Assembly (NCBI RefSeq): GCF_003254705.1
Contig: NZ_QFYR01000001.1
Coordinates: 1,488,001 to 1,552,000, forward strand
Direction of reading: 5' to 3'
Source: Phenylobacterium deserti
GTDB lineage: Bacteria > Pseudomonadota > Alphaproteobacteria > Caulobacterales > Caulobacteraceae
Length of the DNA stretch: 64,000 nucleotides
The position numbers and the translations under genes are program-made. A model generated the notes under the pieces. The model was not told the DNA's origin. It saw only the letters and a list, made by a program, of their open reading frames with translations, and searched no databases. This document shows positions 17,398 to 24,707 of the stretch, one piece after another (the first letter of the stretch is position 1; the number at the start of each line of letters is the position of its first letter).

Positions 17398-17459
17398 TGG
17401 CTCCCGTCAGCAAAGTGGACCTCCGGCATCTGTCCTAACGTGTATCGACCTGCTGAACT

Positions 17460-17987
17460 TTAGGACTGCAGACCCAATGAACGGAGGCCCGCTTCGAGAT
17501 CTGTCACGCTGGCCCAAGGTACAATTGGAGCGAGGTCCCGATCATCCGGCGGGTTGTCCTGCAGCCCATCGGACCAACCACCATGGCTAATAAGCGGCAG
17601 AAGGGGGCGACGATGGAGCCAGGCAAGGCAAACCTCAGAAATCGTCCCCGCACGCCCGCCAATGACGAGGCATGCGTCTGCCGATAGCGCCATGATCAGG
17701 TTCCGGGCGTCGCCCATACCGCATGGGATCAGGACCGAGCATGGCCAGTCGGCCACATCGATCTGGTCGTGCGGAACGACGCTCACGACACGACCGCCGG
17801 CGGCTAGCGCCCGCTCGGCCGCGACCCGCGTCGCGGGGCTGCCGCAACCGCTGACGACGGTGTAGCCAAGCTGCGCAAGTTTCTCGCCAGCAAGCGCGGC
17901 CTGTTCGAACGCCGAAGTCCCCGGATCGGCGCTGCCGAGCACGCTGATTTGGAATCCGTGGCGGCGGAGGGGAGCTTGTTTGTTCAT
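17460..17987 (-). CDS. SLOG/LOG-like protein (Rossmann nucleotide-binding)
   Basis: Soluble 175-aa protein with a Rossmann fold of the SLOG superfamily: ISVLGSADPGT, a VVSGCGSPATRVAAERAL segment, RNLIMALSADACLVIGG and the signature GGRAGTISE (110-118), the counterpart of PGGxGTxxE in LOG phosphoribohydrolases. The first Pro-Gly is replaced by Gly-Gly, as in TIGR00725-type proteins. Family members bind nucleotides or cleave nucleotide-ribose links; the substrate here is unknown. ATG 17987 lacks a strong ribosome binding site. It is isolated among hypothetical genes. Confidence 0.75.
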   Translation of the reverse strand: MNKQAPLRRHGFQISVLGSADPGTSAFEQAALAGEKLAQLGYTVVSGCGSPATRVAAERALAAGGRVVSVVPHDQIDVADWPCSVLIPCGMGDARNLIMALSADACLVIGGRAGTISEVCLAWLHRRPLLPLISHGGWSDGLQDNPPDDRDLAPIVPWASVTDLEAGLRSLGLQS

Positions 17988-18130
17988 CCAATGCCAATCT
18001 GCAAGTCGTGCCGAGTTGCCGCCTCGCTAAAACAAGCTTGGCACTCTGGACATAGCCGCTGAGCAGGAACTGGCTTGGCCCTGTTGCTGGCTCTACGAGG
18101 TCGGAACTTGCAAGCCGGCTTCGCGCCCGA

Positions 18131-18168
18131 AGCAGACACCCGCCTAGGGGCCGAAAGCGGACATTGAG
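18131..18168. repeat. GCGGACAT-type repeat arms
   Basis: AGCAGACACC (from 18131) and AAGCGGACATTGAG (18155-18168) flank a short GC-rich spacer in the intergenic gap 17988-18230. They match the arm pair at 15441-15478 in order and spacing. Confidence 0.6.
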
Positions 18169-18230
18169 GACGACTGGTGGACGCCCTCACCCACCCCGCT
18201 GAACGTCAGCGTTGGGTGGGCGGCGGACGC

Positions 18231-18584
18231 CTACGTTTCCCAGGGCCAGAAGAACCTGACAAAAACGAGAACGCCGAAGGTGATGAGTATTGCCGCCACG
18301 AGTTGCGTCTGTTGGCGGATCTTGCGCTGCAGGCCTTTCGGCAGATCGTGCTGCGGGCCATTTTTGAGCTCACGGAGCGGATCCGTGTCGAGTGTCACGG
18401 CGGGCAGATCGAAGCGCGGATCGCGGCGGAGGTCGCTGTTCCGCTCGCGCAAACGTTGCGCCTCATCCCAGATGAGCTTCTCCAGCACCTGCCACCCGGC
18501 GGCTAGGCAAAGGAGAAGAGCCAGAAGCAAGCCTTGCAAGATGGTGGTGAGCGTCAAACCGCCTCCCGCGCTCCAGTCGGCCAA
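18231..18584 (-). CDS. Small two-helix membrane protein, function unknown
   Basis: Up to 117 aa. An N-terminal hydrophobic helix (TILQGLLLALLLCLAAGW) is followed by about 55 charged residues (WDEAQRLRERNSDLRRD, a cytoplasmic or periplasmic loop) and a C-terminal helix (LVAAILITFGVLVFVRFFW). The start is unclear: TTG at 18584, or TTG at 18557, which has GGGAGG four bases upstream. No family is recognised. The next gene on the right is divergent, with a short gap that contains another repeat arm. Confidence 0.6.
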   Translation of the reverse strand: MADWSAGGGLTLTTILQGLLLALLLCLAAGWQVLEKLIWDEAQRLRERNSDLRRDPRFDLPAVTLDTDPLRELKNGPQHDLPKGLQRKIRQQTQLVAAILITFGVLVFVRFFWPWET

Positions 18585-18639
18585 CTAGAAGCCATCCGCT
18601 TGTTGATGCAACTAGGCGGTATTCAAGAACGTCCGAGAT

Positions 18640-18665
18640 GGGTGGGGAGCGGACCTCAGCGCCCG
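18640..18665. repeat. Partial GCGGACAT-type arm
   Basis: GGAGCGGACCTCAGCGCCCGCTGGACG contains one arm (GCGGACCT) and a degenerate inverted partner. It lies just upstream of the secreted paralogue gene at 18703. Weak match. Confidence 0.3.
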
Positions 18666-18702
18666 CTGGACGAGAGGCGAGGCTTCGCGGACAGTGCAGA
18701 GA

Positions 18703-19284
18703 ATGGTTGCACTTCGCCTTGCAAGTATCGTGGCGGTGTTGCTCGCGGCAGCTCTCCCCGCGAGCGCGCAGGAGGGGGCGCATCCCCGGTTCGCACTAAA
18801 CCAAGTCGGCGGTGGCCTTGGGATTTGGATCGAGCAGATCGTGCTGTTCAACGAGGTTCAGCTGTCCATCCGCCACCCCTCGTTCTGGATCGTTGAAAGC
18901 CACACCGTTGAGACTCGTCTCGACGGAGGTGCTGTGGCGCATCAATGGATCGATAGCCGAGCCTGTCCGGCGCTGGTGATCGCGCTTAGGGCCAGACCGC
19001 GCATTACCAATCCGGCCGCGACCCTCCCGGACGATTTCGTCCTGAATGTACCGCCTTCCGACACGCCGAAGACAACTCTGGCCGAACCCGCGTCGCCGCT
19101 AACGGCGGACGGCTGGCGAACTCCCGTGCTGCGAAGCGACTACGATGGTGAGGTCGCGGCTTGGTGGTGGTTGACCCGCAAGTCCCTGGAACCGTGCTGG
19201 CGTACTCAGCTCACCGCGATGGGTGAGCAACGGCACAAGCCTCAGCTGGCCACTGCCAACAGCCGTGCCAAGTGGACCTTTTGA
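18703..19284 (+). CDS. Secreted protein, paralogue of the product at 14110
   Basis: Predicted periplasmic protein of 193 aa. The signal peptide (LRLASIVAVLLAAALPASAQ) ends in ASA-like cleavage. The body aligns with the protein at 14110-14682: HQWIDSRACPAL, a proline-rich middle containing DDFVLNVPP, and RSDY...AAWWWLTRKSLEPCW near the C-terminus. Two Cys positions are conserved. A GTG three codons earlier (18694) is an alternative start; neither has a strong binding site. No known domain is recognised. The pair lies about 4 kb apart in opposite orientation with repeat copies between. Confidence 0.72.
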   Translation: MVALRLASIVAVLLAAALPASAQEGAHPRFALNQVGGGLGIWIEQIVLFNEVQLSIRHPSFWIVESHTVETRLDGGAVAHQWIDSRACPALVIALRARPRITNPAATLPDDFVLNVPPSDTPKTTLAEPASPLTADGWRTPVLRSDYDGEVAAWWWLTRKSLEPCWRTQLTAMGEQRHKPQLATANSRAKWTF

Positions 19285-19617
19285 CGGCTCGGCTTCCGAA
19301 CGCCGTTAGATTCAGTGGGCCGACGTCAGTCTCAACGTCCGCCATGGGTCGGCAGCGGACGTTCAACGCGGCCCCAGAGCGGACACTTCCCGCGGCAGCT
19401 TCGATCGGAAAGCGCACGGTAGACAGGGTCCGCAACCGGATACGCCTCACGCTGGCCGACGAGCGCGCCAGTGACAGCCAAGCAGCCTTGCGAGCGGCAA
19501 CGAAGTGGTTGGCTAGTCGCGGGTGCGCAGCTCGGTAGATCGCCAAGCTCAGCCGACGTCTCACTTGCGCCAGATACAGACGCCCTTGGAGCAGACCTTC
19601 CCAGGTCAACCTACAAG
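19285..19617. other. 333-base intergenic region with best repeat copy
   Basis: Convergent gap between the secreted-protein gene and the CxxC protein gene. It holds the most perfect GCGGACAT-type hairpin (19334-19363) and a third arm GAGCGGACACTT at about 19377-19388. No gene is supported; frames crossing it read through the repeats. Confidence 0.55.
19334..19363. repeat. GCGGACGTT inverted repeat, perfect 9-base arms
   Basis: AACGTCCGC (19334-19342) is the exact reverse complement of GCGGACGTT (19355-19363), with a 12-base loop. It is the best copy of the dispersed family in this window and could fold as a stable hairpin in RNA or cruciform DNA. Confidence 0.85.
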
Positions 19618-19914
19618 TCACTTCCCCTCCGGCCATGGCGCGTCCAGGCGCTCGTGCCAGTACATGCCGGGGGCTTTGGCCTGGAACTCGGTAAAGCCCA
19701 GGCAGCCGATGCGGCGGCAGCGGGTCTTGCGGTTCCAGAGGCTGAACCGGGGGCCCTTGATCCGCACCACCAGGCGCAGGTTCACGCGCATCAGCAGGCC
19801 GCAGGTCGTGCACTTCGACTGAACGTCCCATCCCTGCTGGAGCATCTGGTCGACCGTTTCGCACTTGAAGCGCCGATAGCGCATCGGCACGCGGTCCGGG
19901 TTCGGGCGTCCCAC
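19618..19914 (-). CDS. Small zinc-ribbon-like protein
   Basis: About 98 aa (GTG at 19914) or 88 aa (ATG at 19884, MRYRRFKCETVDQML). It contains CTTCG near the middle and a C-x(5)-C pair (RCRRIGC), which with the preceding Cys could bind one zinc ion. The protein is basic and rich in Trp/Arg, ending MYWHERLDAPWPEGK. It may bind nucleic acid, but this is inference from charge and Cys layout only. It is divergent from the coiled-coil gene at 19971 with about 55 bases between starts. Confidence 0.65.
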   Translation of the reverse strand: MGRPNPDRVPMRYRRFKCETVDQMLQQGWDVQSKCTTCGLLMRVNLRLVVRIKGPRFSLWNRKTRCRRIGCLGFTEFQAKAPGMYWHERLDAPWPEGK

Positions 19915-19970
19915 GGGTAAGCTGCACTCAAAATTTGACTTCGGGCCGGCCTGATGTTCTCTTTTTGTTC

Positions 19971-20546
19971 ATGTCTGCGCAAGCGGAAATGGCGGAGCGG
20001 CATGGCCGCATGTTGGGGCGGCTGGCCGAGCTGGGCATGAGCCTGGCCGAGCGGCTGCACGAGGACGCCCTGGCTGCCGAAACGCCCAAGGAGACCGCCG
20101 ACGCGGCGCGGGCCTTCCACACCGCTTCCCGCTCCGTGCGCCAGAGCCTGGCGCTGGAGGCGCGCCTGCACCGCGAGGCCCAGCCCGCCCTGCACGCCGA
20201 GCGCGAGCGCGCCGAGAAAGACCGGGCCGAGCGCCTGCAGGCGCGGCGCCGCGCCGTGTACGACGCCGGCCTGCGGCTGATCTGGACCGAGGTCGAGCCT
20301 TGCGAAGAGGAAGAGGCCGACTGGACCGAAGCCTTGCGCGAGCTGATCGACGACCTGGCTGCCAAGCCCGGCTTCGCCGACGCGCCGCTGGAGCTGGTCA
20401 TGGCCCACCTGCGCGAAGGGCTCGACCTCCAAGCGCCCGCCCCCGAGGCGCCGGACGATGCTGATCCGGACGGTCCTGACTTAGCCGAGGGCGAGCCGAA
20501 CGCCCCCTCGGCGCGGGCCGACCCCGGCTGGCGCGGCAATGGCTGA
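19971..20546 (+). CDS. Helical hypothetical protein
   Basis: Soluble protein of 191 aa, almost entirely helical and strongly charged. It begins MSAQAEMAERHGRMLGRLAE, with a long Ala/Glu/Arg helical segment (ARLHREAQPALHAERERAE) likely to form a coiled coil, and a region DWTEALRELIDDLAAKPGFAD. The tail is acidic and proline-rich, probably disordered. ATG 19971 begins the coding-like part; the upstream frame is rejected. I recall similar unnamed proteins in Caulobacter but cannot verify it. Function unknown. Confidence 0.72.
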   Translation: MSAQAEMAERHGRMLGRLAELGMSLAERLHEDALAAETPKETADAARAFHTASRSVRQSLALEARLHREAQPALHAERERAEKDRAERLQARRRAVYDAGLRLIWTEVEPCEEEEADWTEALRELIDDLAAKPGFADAPLELVMAHLREGLDLQAPAPEAPDDADPDGPDLAEGEPNAPSARADPGWRGNG

Positions 20547-20665
20547 GCCCAGGCCGCGCCCTTCGCCGCCCGAGCTTTCGTCCTTCAACCCTTGACCCAT
20601 GCCCCAGACCGCTTTCCCCGGCCCGCCCTGCGAGGCGCCGGGCGCCGGCGCATGGGCTGGAGGCG

Positions 20666-21700
20666 TTAGCCGGCCCGCTCTTCGGCCCGCCACAGCTCGG
20701 TGGTGATGGCCGGGCCGGCCTCCGGCTTGAACCACATGTTGTCCTGGATGTGCGAGGTGGTGACGTAGATCGCCCCGTCCGGCCCCTGGGCGAAGCTGTC
20801 GGGCCAGCGCAGCCGCTCGTCCTGCACAAAGGTGCGGACCTCGCCGGACGGCTCGCGGACCTTGACCGCGTTCTCCTCGACGGCGGACATGAACAGCCGG
20901 CCTTCGGCGTCCATCCAGTAGCCGTCGGAGACGCCGATCTCGGCCAGCTTCTCCACCCGCGCGCCCACCGCCTCGTCGGACAGGCTGGCGTCGTCCAGCG
21001 CCTCGGTGGCGATGCGGTAGACGGTGCGGCCGGTCAGGGCCTGGAAGATCACGAAGGCGCCGTCGGGGGTGACCTCGATGCTGTCGGCGGCGAACTCGGC
21101 GCCGCGGCCGTCAGGGCGGCGCAGCTCCTTGCCGTCGGTCTTCACCACCACGTCCTTTTCCGGCTGGGTGCTGGGGTGGCCGTCGAGCACCCGGCGGGCC
21201 TGGCCGCTCTCCAGGTCGACGACCAGCAGGGCGCCCTTGGCGCCGGAGTCGGTCATGTAGGCGGTGCGGCCGTTGGGGTGGAAGCGCACGTCGTTGAGGT
21301 AGCTGCCCTGCGGCGCCAGCTCCAGGTCGAAGGCGATGGTCTGGACCGCCTGGTTGGTGGCCAGGTCGATGCGGACCAGCTTCGCGCCGCCCTCGATCAC
21401 CTGCTGTTGGCCGGGCGCGGCGGGGTCCAGAACCCACAGGCTGCCGCGGCCGTCGCAGACCACCGACTGGACGCAGACGAAGTGGTCCTCGGCCGACAGC
21501 TCGTTCTTGCGGGCGTTGCGCCACTCGTTCCAGCGGGCGTCGGGGAAGGGCTTCAGCCCGCCGTCCACCACCTCAGCGACTGAGATGGGCGAGTCCTCCG
21601 TCCAGCGGGGGAAGTTGACGAAGATCCGGCCGGTCTCGCTGACGGCCACGCCGGTGACCTGATGTTCGAACTGGGCGACGAGCGAAAGCTCCGCGGGCAT
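20666..21700 (-). CDS. Major royal jelly-related (MRJP/SMP-30-like) beta-propeller protein
   Basis: Soluble-looking 344-aa beta-propeller. Repeated blade motifs are visible: GVAVSETGRIFVNFPRW, VVCDGRGSLWVLDP, DVRFHPNGRTAYMTDSG, SIEVTPDGAFVIFQAL, DGYWMDAEGRLFMSAVEENAV and WPDSFAQGPDGAIYVTTSHI. This matches bacterial proteins of the major-royal-jelly/yellow group, often called L-dopachrome tautomerase-related, for which activity is mostly unproven; SMP-30 relatives are lactonases. No signal peptide is evident, unlike many members. The gene lies 80 bases from a same-strand HxlR regulator gene. Confidence 0.85.
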   Translation of the reverse strand: MPAELSLVAQFEHQVTGVAVSETGRIFVNFPRWTEDSPISVAEVVDGGLKPFPDARWNEWRNARKNELSAEDHFVCVQSVVCDGRGSLWVLDPAAPGQQQVIEGGAKLVRIDLATNQAVQTIAFDLELAPQGSYLNDVRFHPNGRTAYMTDSGAKGALLVVDLESGQARRVLDGHPSTQPEKDVVVKTDGKELRRPDGRGAEFAADSIEVTPDGAFVIFQALTGRTVYRIATEALDDASLSDEAVGARVEKLAEIGVSDGYWMDAEGRLFMSAVEENAVKVREPSGEVRTFVQDERLRWPDSFAQGPDGAIYVTTSHIQDNMWFKPEAGPAITTELWRAEERAG

Positions 21701-21781
21701 GGCGATGTCCTTGATCGGGCGAGGGGTGTCGATGGCTGCAAACCGCCCGTCGCCCCGCCGCGTTCCGCCACGCTCGCGCTG

Positions 21782-22198
21782 TCAGGCCGGCCCGCGCTTC
21801 CAGCTGTCCCGTTCGGCGTAGACGCGGGCGACCTCGGCCATGTTCTCCGTGCCCCAGGTGCAGAGCGGCACCAGGGCCTGGGCCAGGCTGTGGCCCAGGG
21901 GGGTCAGGCTGTAGTCCACCCGCGGCGGCACCTCCTTGTAGTCGGTGCGCTTCACCAGCTCGTCGGCCTCCAGCTCTTTGAGCTGCTGGATCAGGACCTT
22001 GTCGCTGACGTCGCGGATCGCGCGCCGCAGCTCGCCGTACCGGGTCGGGCCGCCTTGGGCCAGGAAGTAGAGGATCAGCGGCTTCCACTTGCCAGCGATC
22101 AGCCGAAGCGTGGCGTCCAGCCCGCAGGTGAACCCGGGCAGGGTGGGGGTGCAGGCCTGGGTCTGCGGCGGGAGGGTGTCTTGCAGCTCTGACGACAT
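21782..22198 (-). CDS. HxlR-family transcriptional regulator
   Basis: Winged-helix regulator of 138 aa. The HxlR pattern is clear: CGLDATLRLIAGKWKPLIL, then FLAQGGPTRYGELRRAI, then KVLIQQLKELEADELV and a wing ending VDYSLTPLGHSLAQAL. The N-terminal Cys (in TCGL), conserved in this family, is the redox- or electrophile-sensing residue in YodB/QorR-type members. Divergent from an SDR gene, it probably represses that gene and itself; an imperfect palindrome lies 7 bases before its start codon. Confidence 0.94.
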   Translation of the reverse strand: MSSELQDTLPPQTQACTPTLPGFTCGLDATLRLIAGKWKPLILYFLAQGGPTRYGELRRAIRDVSDKVLIQQLKELEADELVKRTDYKEVPPRVDYSLTPLGHSLAQALVPLCTWGTENMAEVARVYAERDSWKRGPA

Positions 22199-22204
22199 TT
22201 TTGG

Positions 22205-22226
22205 GTACTTACCAAAAGGTGCATAC
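22205..22226. promoter_or_regulatory. Candidate HxlR operator
   Basis: GTACTTACC, AAAA, GGTGCATAC: the two arms match at GTA...ACC / GGT...TAC (6 of 9 positions). It lies between hxlR (start 22198) and the SDR gene (start 22284), where HxlR-type operators are usually found. Confidence 0.4.
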
Positions 22227-22283
22227 TTGTCGCTAGGTGTGTCCGCCGCCAGCTGAATGCAACCTCAGCCATAGGAGCACATC

Positions 22284-23018
22284 ATGAAGAGGTTGGACGG
22301 CAAGACGGCGGTGGTGACCGGCGGCGGCAGCGGGATCGGCCTTGGGGCCGCCAAGCGGTTCGTCGAGGAAGGCGCCTTCGTCTACATCTTCGGCCGACGC
22401 CAGGCGGCGCTGGACGCGGCGCTGGCCGAACTCGGCCCGAACGCCCGGGCGGTGGCCGGCTCGGTGACGGACCTGGCCGATCTCGACCGGCTCTACGAGA
22501 CGGTGAAGGCCGAGCGCGGCTCGGTGGACGTCGTGTTCGCCAACGCCGGCACCGGCAGCTTCGCGCCCCTGGGCGAGATCACGCCCGAGCACTTCGACGA
22601 GACCTTCGACGCCAACGTTCGGGGGCTGGTGTTCACCGTGCAAAAGGCCCTGCCGCTGATGGGGCAGGGCGGCTCGATCATCCTGACCGGCTCGACCACC
22701 GGGGTGATGGGCACGCCGGCCTTCAGCATCTACAGCGCCACCAAGGCGGCGGTCCGCAACCTGGCCCGCAGCTGGGCGCTGGACCTGCAGGGCACCGGCA
22801 TCCGGGTGAACGTGCTCTCGCCCGGCCCCACGCGCACCGACCTTGCGGTGGGCGTCGTGGGCGAGGAGGCGATGGAGGCGCTGGGCGCCACCACCCCCAT
22901 CGGGCGCATCGGCGAGCCGTCGGAGACCGGCGCGGTGGCGGCCTTCCTGGCCTCCGCCGACAGCAGCTTCATGACCGGCGGCGAGGTGTTCGTGGACGGC
23001 GGCATGGCCCAGGTCTGA
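22284..23018 (+). CDS. SDR-family oxidoreductase
   Basis: NAD(P)-dependent dehydrogenase/reductase of 244 aa. The classical SDR features are complete: cofactor motif TGGGSGIG near residue 13, NAG (VVFANAGTGSF), catalytic Ser in ILTGSTTG, YSATKAA (Tyr and Lys), and a C-terminal GGEVFVDGGMAQV. The residue after the second beta strand (FGRRQ) suggests NADPH preference. Divergent from the HxlR regulator; such pairs often respond to quinones or electrophiles, so a detoxifying role is plausible but inferred. ATG 22284 follows AGGAG. Confidence 0.94.
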   Translation: MKRLDGKTAVVTGGGSGIGLGAAKRFVEEGAFVYIFGRRQAALDAALAELGPNARAVAGSVTDLADLDRLYETVKAERGSVDVVFANAGTGSFAPLGEITPEHFDETFDANVRGLVFTVQKALPLMGQGGSIILTGSTTGVMGTPAFSIYSATKAAVRNLARSWALDLQGTGIRVNVLSPGPTRTDLAVGVVGEEAMEALGATTPIGRIGEPSETGAVAAFLASADSSFMTGGEVFVDGGMAQV

Positions 23019-23067
23019 GGCCGGCAGGGGGTGGCCCGGGCCGGCGGTCCGGGCTAACTCCCCTTCC

Positions 23068-23397
23068 ATGTCCCGTTCCAAGCACACCGAAGAGTTCGAG
23101 ATCGAGGTCGACGGCGAGACCTATGTCTGGCGCCTCCAGCGCAAACCCAAGTGGTCCAGCGACCCGGCGGAGCGGCACGGCATGGGCATCGGCGTCCGCC
23201 ACAAGGAAGGCCAGCGCGAGGCGGTGCTGGAGTTCCCTGTGGGACCGCAGCCGAGGTTCGGCGCGCCGCAGCTGCGGGCCTCGCAGATCCAGCCGGAGCT
23301 GGTGGAGCGGGCCATCGGCTCGGCCATCGCCGCAGGCTGGGAGCCGCTGTCACGGGGCAAGACCGTGATCATCGTGGTGGACGAGACCGGCGGCTGA
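23068..23397 (+). CDS. Conserved hypothetical protein (109 aa)
   Basis: Small soluble protein with an N-terminal beta-rich part (EFEIEVDGETYVWRLQR), a middle region GIGVRHKEGQREAVLEFPV and a C-terminal part with ELVERAIGSAIAAGWEP and TVIIVVDETGG. The repeated strand-helix pattern suggests a compact alpha/beta fold. I do not recognise a named domain. It lies 50 bases after the SDR gene and 26 bases before the M48 lipoprotein gene on the same strand, so it may be cotranscribed with the latter. Confidence 0.75.
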   Translation: MSRSKHTEEFEIEVDGETYVWRLQRKPKWSSDPAERHGMGIGVRHKEGQREAVLEFPVGPQPRFGAPQLRASQIQPELVERAIGSAIAAGWEPLSRGKTVIIVVDETGG

Positions 23398-23422
23398 CCG
23401 CCGGGGCTCCTATATCTGCCGC

Positions 23423-24190
23423 ATGCGCATCCTAACCTCCGATCCCCTGCGTCGGGTTCTGCTGGGCGCCCTGGCCGCCTTGACCCTCGCCGGGTGCAGC
23501 GACAACGCCATGACCGGGCGCCGCCAGCTGGCGTTCGTGTCAGACGAGCAGCTGGCCCAGATGGCCGACCAGCCCTGGGCCGAGCTGCGCGCGCAGACCC
23601 CGGTGCTGCGCGATCCCGCGGCGCGGGCGCGGGTGGTGCGGGTGATGGAGCCGATCATTCAGGCCACCGGCCGAACCGACCTGGCCTGGGACGTGGTGGT
23701 GTTCGACAGCCCCGAGGTGAACGCCTTCGTGTTGCCCAACGGCAAGGTCGGCGTCTTCCGCGGTCTACTCGAGCTGGTGGGCAGCGACGACGAGCTGGCC
23801 GCTGTGCTGGGTCACGAGGCGGCGCACATCCTGGCGCGGCACCCGGCCGAGCGGGTGAGCCACCAGCTGGCCACCCAGGCTGGCGTGACGCTGGCCCAGT
23901 TGGTGTTCGGCGGCGAGAACGGCGAGAACGCCGAGATGGTCGCGGGCGTGCTGGGGCTCGGGGCCACCTACGGCGTCTTGCTGCCCTACTCGCGCTCGCA
24001 CGAGCTGGAAGCCGACCGGCTCGGCGTCGAGCTGATGCGCAAAGCCGGGTTCGAGCCGCAGGCGGCGGTGCGCTTCTGGGAGCGCATGATCGCCCGCCAG
24101 GCCCGGCAGGGCGCGCCTCCCGAGGCGCTGTCCACCCATCCCGGCGACGAGCGGCGGCTGTCCGAGCTGCGCAAGGCGGTCGCGGCGTGA
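23423..24190 (+). CDS. M48-family metalloprotease lipoprotein
   Basis: Periplasmic zinc protease of 255 aa anchored as a lipoprotein: signal peptide with lipobox LAGC (Cys25), then a family N-terminal stretch (TGRRQLAFVSDEQL), VFDSPEVNAFVLPNGKVGVF and the HEAAH zinc site (131-135), with third ligand in ELEAD (194-198) and a final STHPGDERRL. This is the LoiP/YcaL-like outer-membrane protein quality-control group, a relative of BepA but without TPRs. Its stop overlaps the next start (GTGA). Confidence 0.93.
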   Translation: MRILTSDPLRRVLLGALAALTLAGCSDNAMTGRRQLAFVSDEQLAQMADQPWAELRAQTPVLRDPAARARVVRVMEPIIQATGRTDLAWDVVVFDSPEVNAFVLPNGKVGVFRGLLELVGSDDELAAVLGHEAAHILARHPAERVSHQLATQAGVTLAQLVFGGENGENAEMVAGVLGLGATYGVLLPYSRSHELEADRLGVELMRKAGFEPQAAVRFWERMIARQARQGAPPEALSTHPGDERRLSELRKAVAA

Positions 24191-24663
24191 GCGTGCTCTA
24201 CATCGACGCCGACGCCTGTCCGGTGAAGGACGAGGTCTACAAGGTGGCCGCCCGCTACGGCATTGCGGTGTTCGTGGTCTGCAACAGCTGGATCCGCACG
24301 CCGCAGAGCCCGAAGATCCAGCTGGTGGTCGTGGACGAGGGGCCCGATGTGGCCGACGACTGGATCGCCGAGCGCGCGGGACCGGGCGACATCGTGATCA
24401 CCGCCGACATCCCGTTGGCTGGCCGGGCGCTGGAGGGCGGAGCTCAGGCGCTGCATCCCACCGGTCGGGTCTTCTCGCCCGACAACATCGGCGGCGCGCT
24501 CGCCGGCCGCGCGATCGGCGAGCACTTGCGCTCCATGGGCGAGGTGACCAGCGGCCCGCCGCCGTTCAGCAACGCCGACCGCTCGAAGTTCCTGCAGGCG
24601 CTCGACGCTGCGGTGGTGAAGGCTCGACGCGCGCCCCCCAAGCCGCCGCCGCGCCCGGTCTGA
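24187..24663 (+). CDS. DUF188/YaiI-YqxD family protein
   Basis: Soluble 158-aa protein of UPF0178. Typical segments: LYIDADACPVKDEVYKVA, a VCNSWIRTP region, VVVDEGPDVADDWIAERA, GDIVITADIPLAGRAL and FSPDNIGGALAGRA. The conserved Asp residues resemble those of PIN/FEN-like nucleases, but activity is not established. The GTG start at 24187 overlaps the protease stop, giving translational coupling; the long frame starting at 23494 is a read-through artefact. A low-complexity proline tail ends the protein. Confidence 0.93.
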   Translation: MSVLYIDADACPVKDEVYKVAARYGIAVFVVCNSWIRTPQSPKIQLVVVDEGPDVADDWIAERAGPGDIVITADIPLAGRALEGGAQALHPTGRVFSPDNIGGALAGRAIGEHLRSMGEVTSGPPPFSNADRSKFLQALDAAVVKARRAPPKPPPRPV

Positions 24664-24707
24664 CTTCGTTGTGGTAAGCGGCGCCCGTAGCCGCCTCCAT
24701 TTCTCAC

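Noticed and set aside
14700..19400. Insertion sequence or integron explaining the repeats
   Set aside because: No transposase or integrase frame, no target-site duplication and no attC-like structure were found. The repeats are short hairpins with no coding content.
14700..19400. CRISPR array in the repeat-rich stretch
   Set aside because: The repeat arms are irregularly spaced, degenerate and 0.3-2 kb apart, with no uniform spacers and no cas genes.
19272..19538. 88-codon plus-strand frame between the secreted paralogue and the CxxC protein
   Set aside because: It reads through the hairpin repeat and a repeat arm, has no binding site and looks like translated non-coding DNA.
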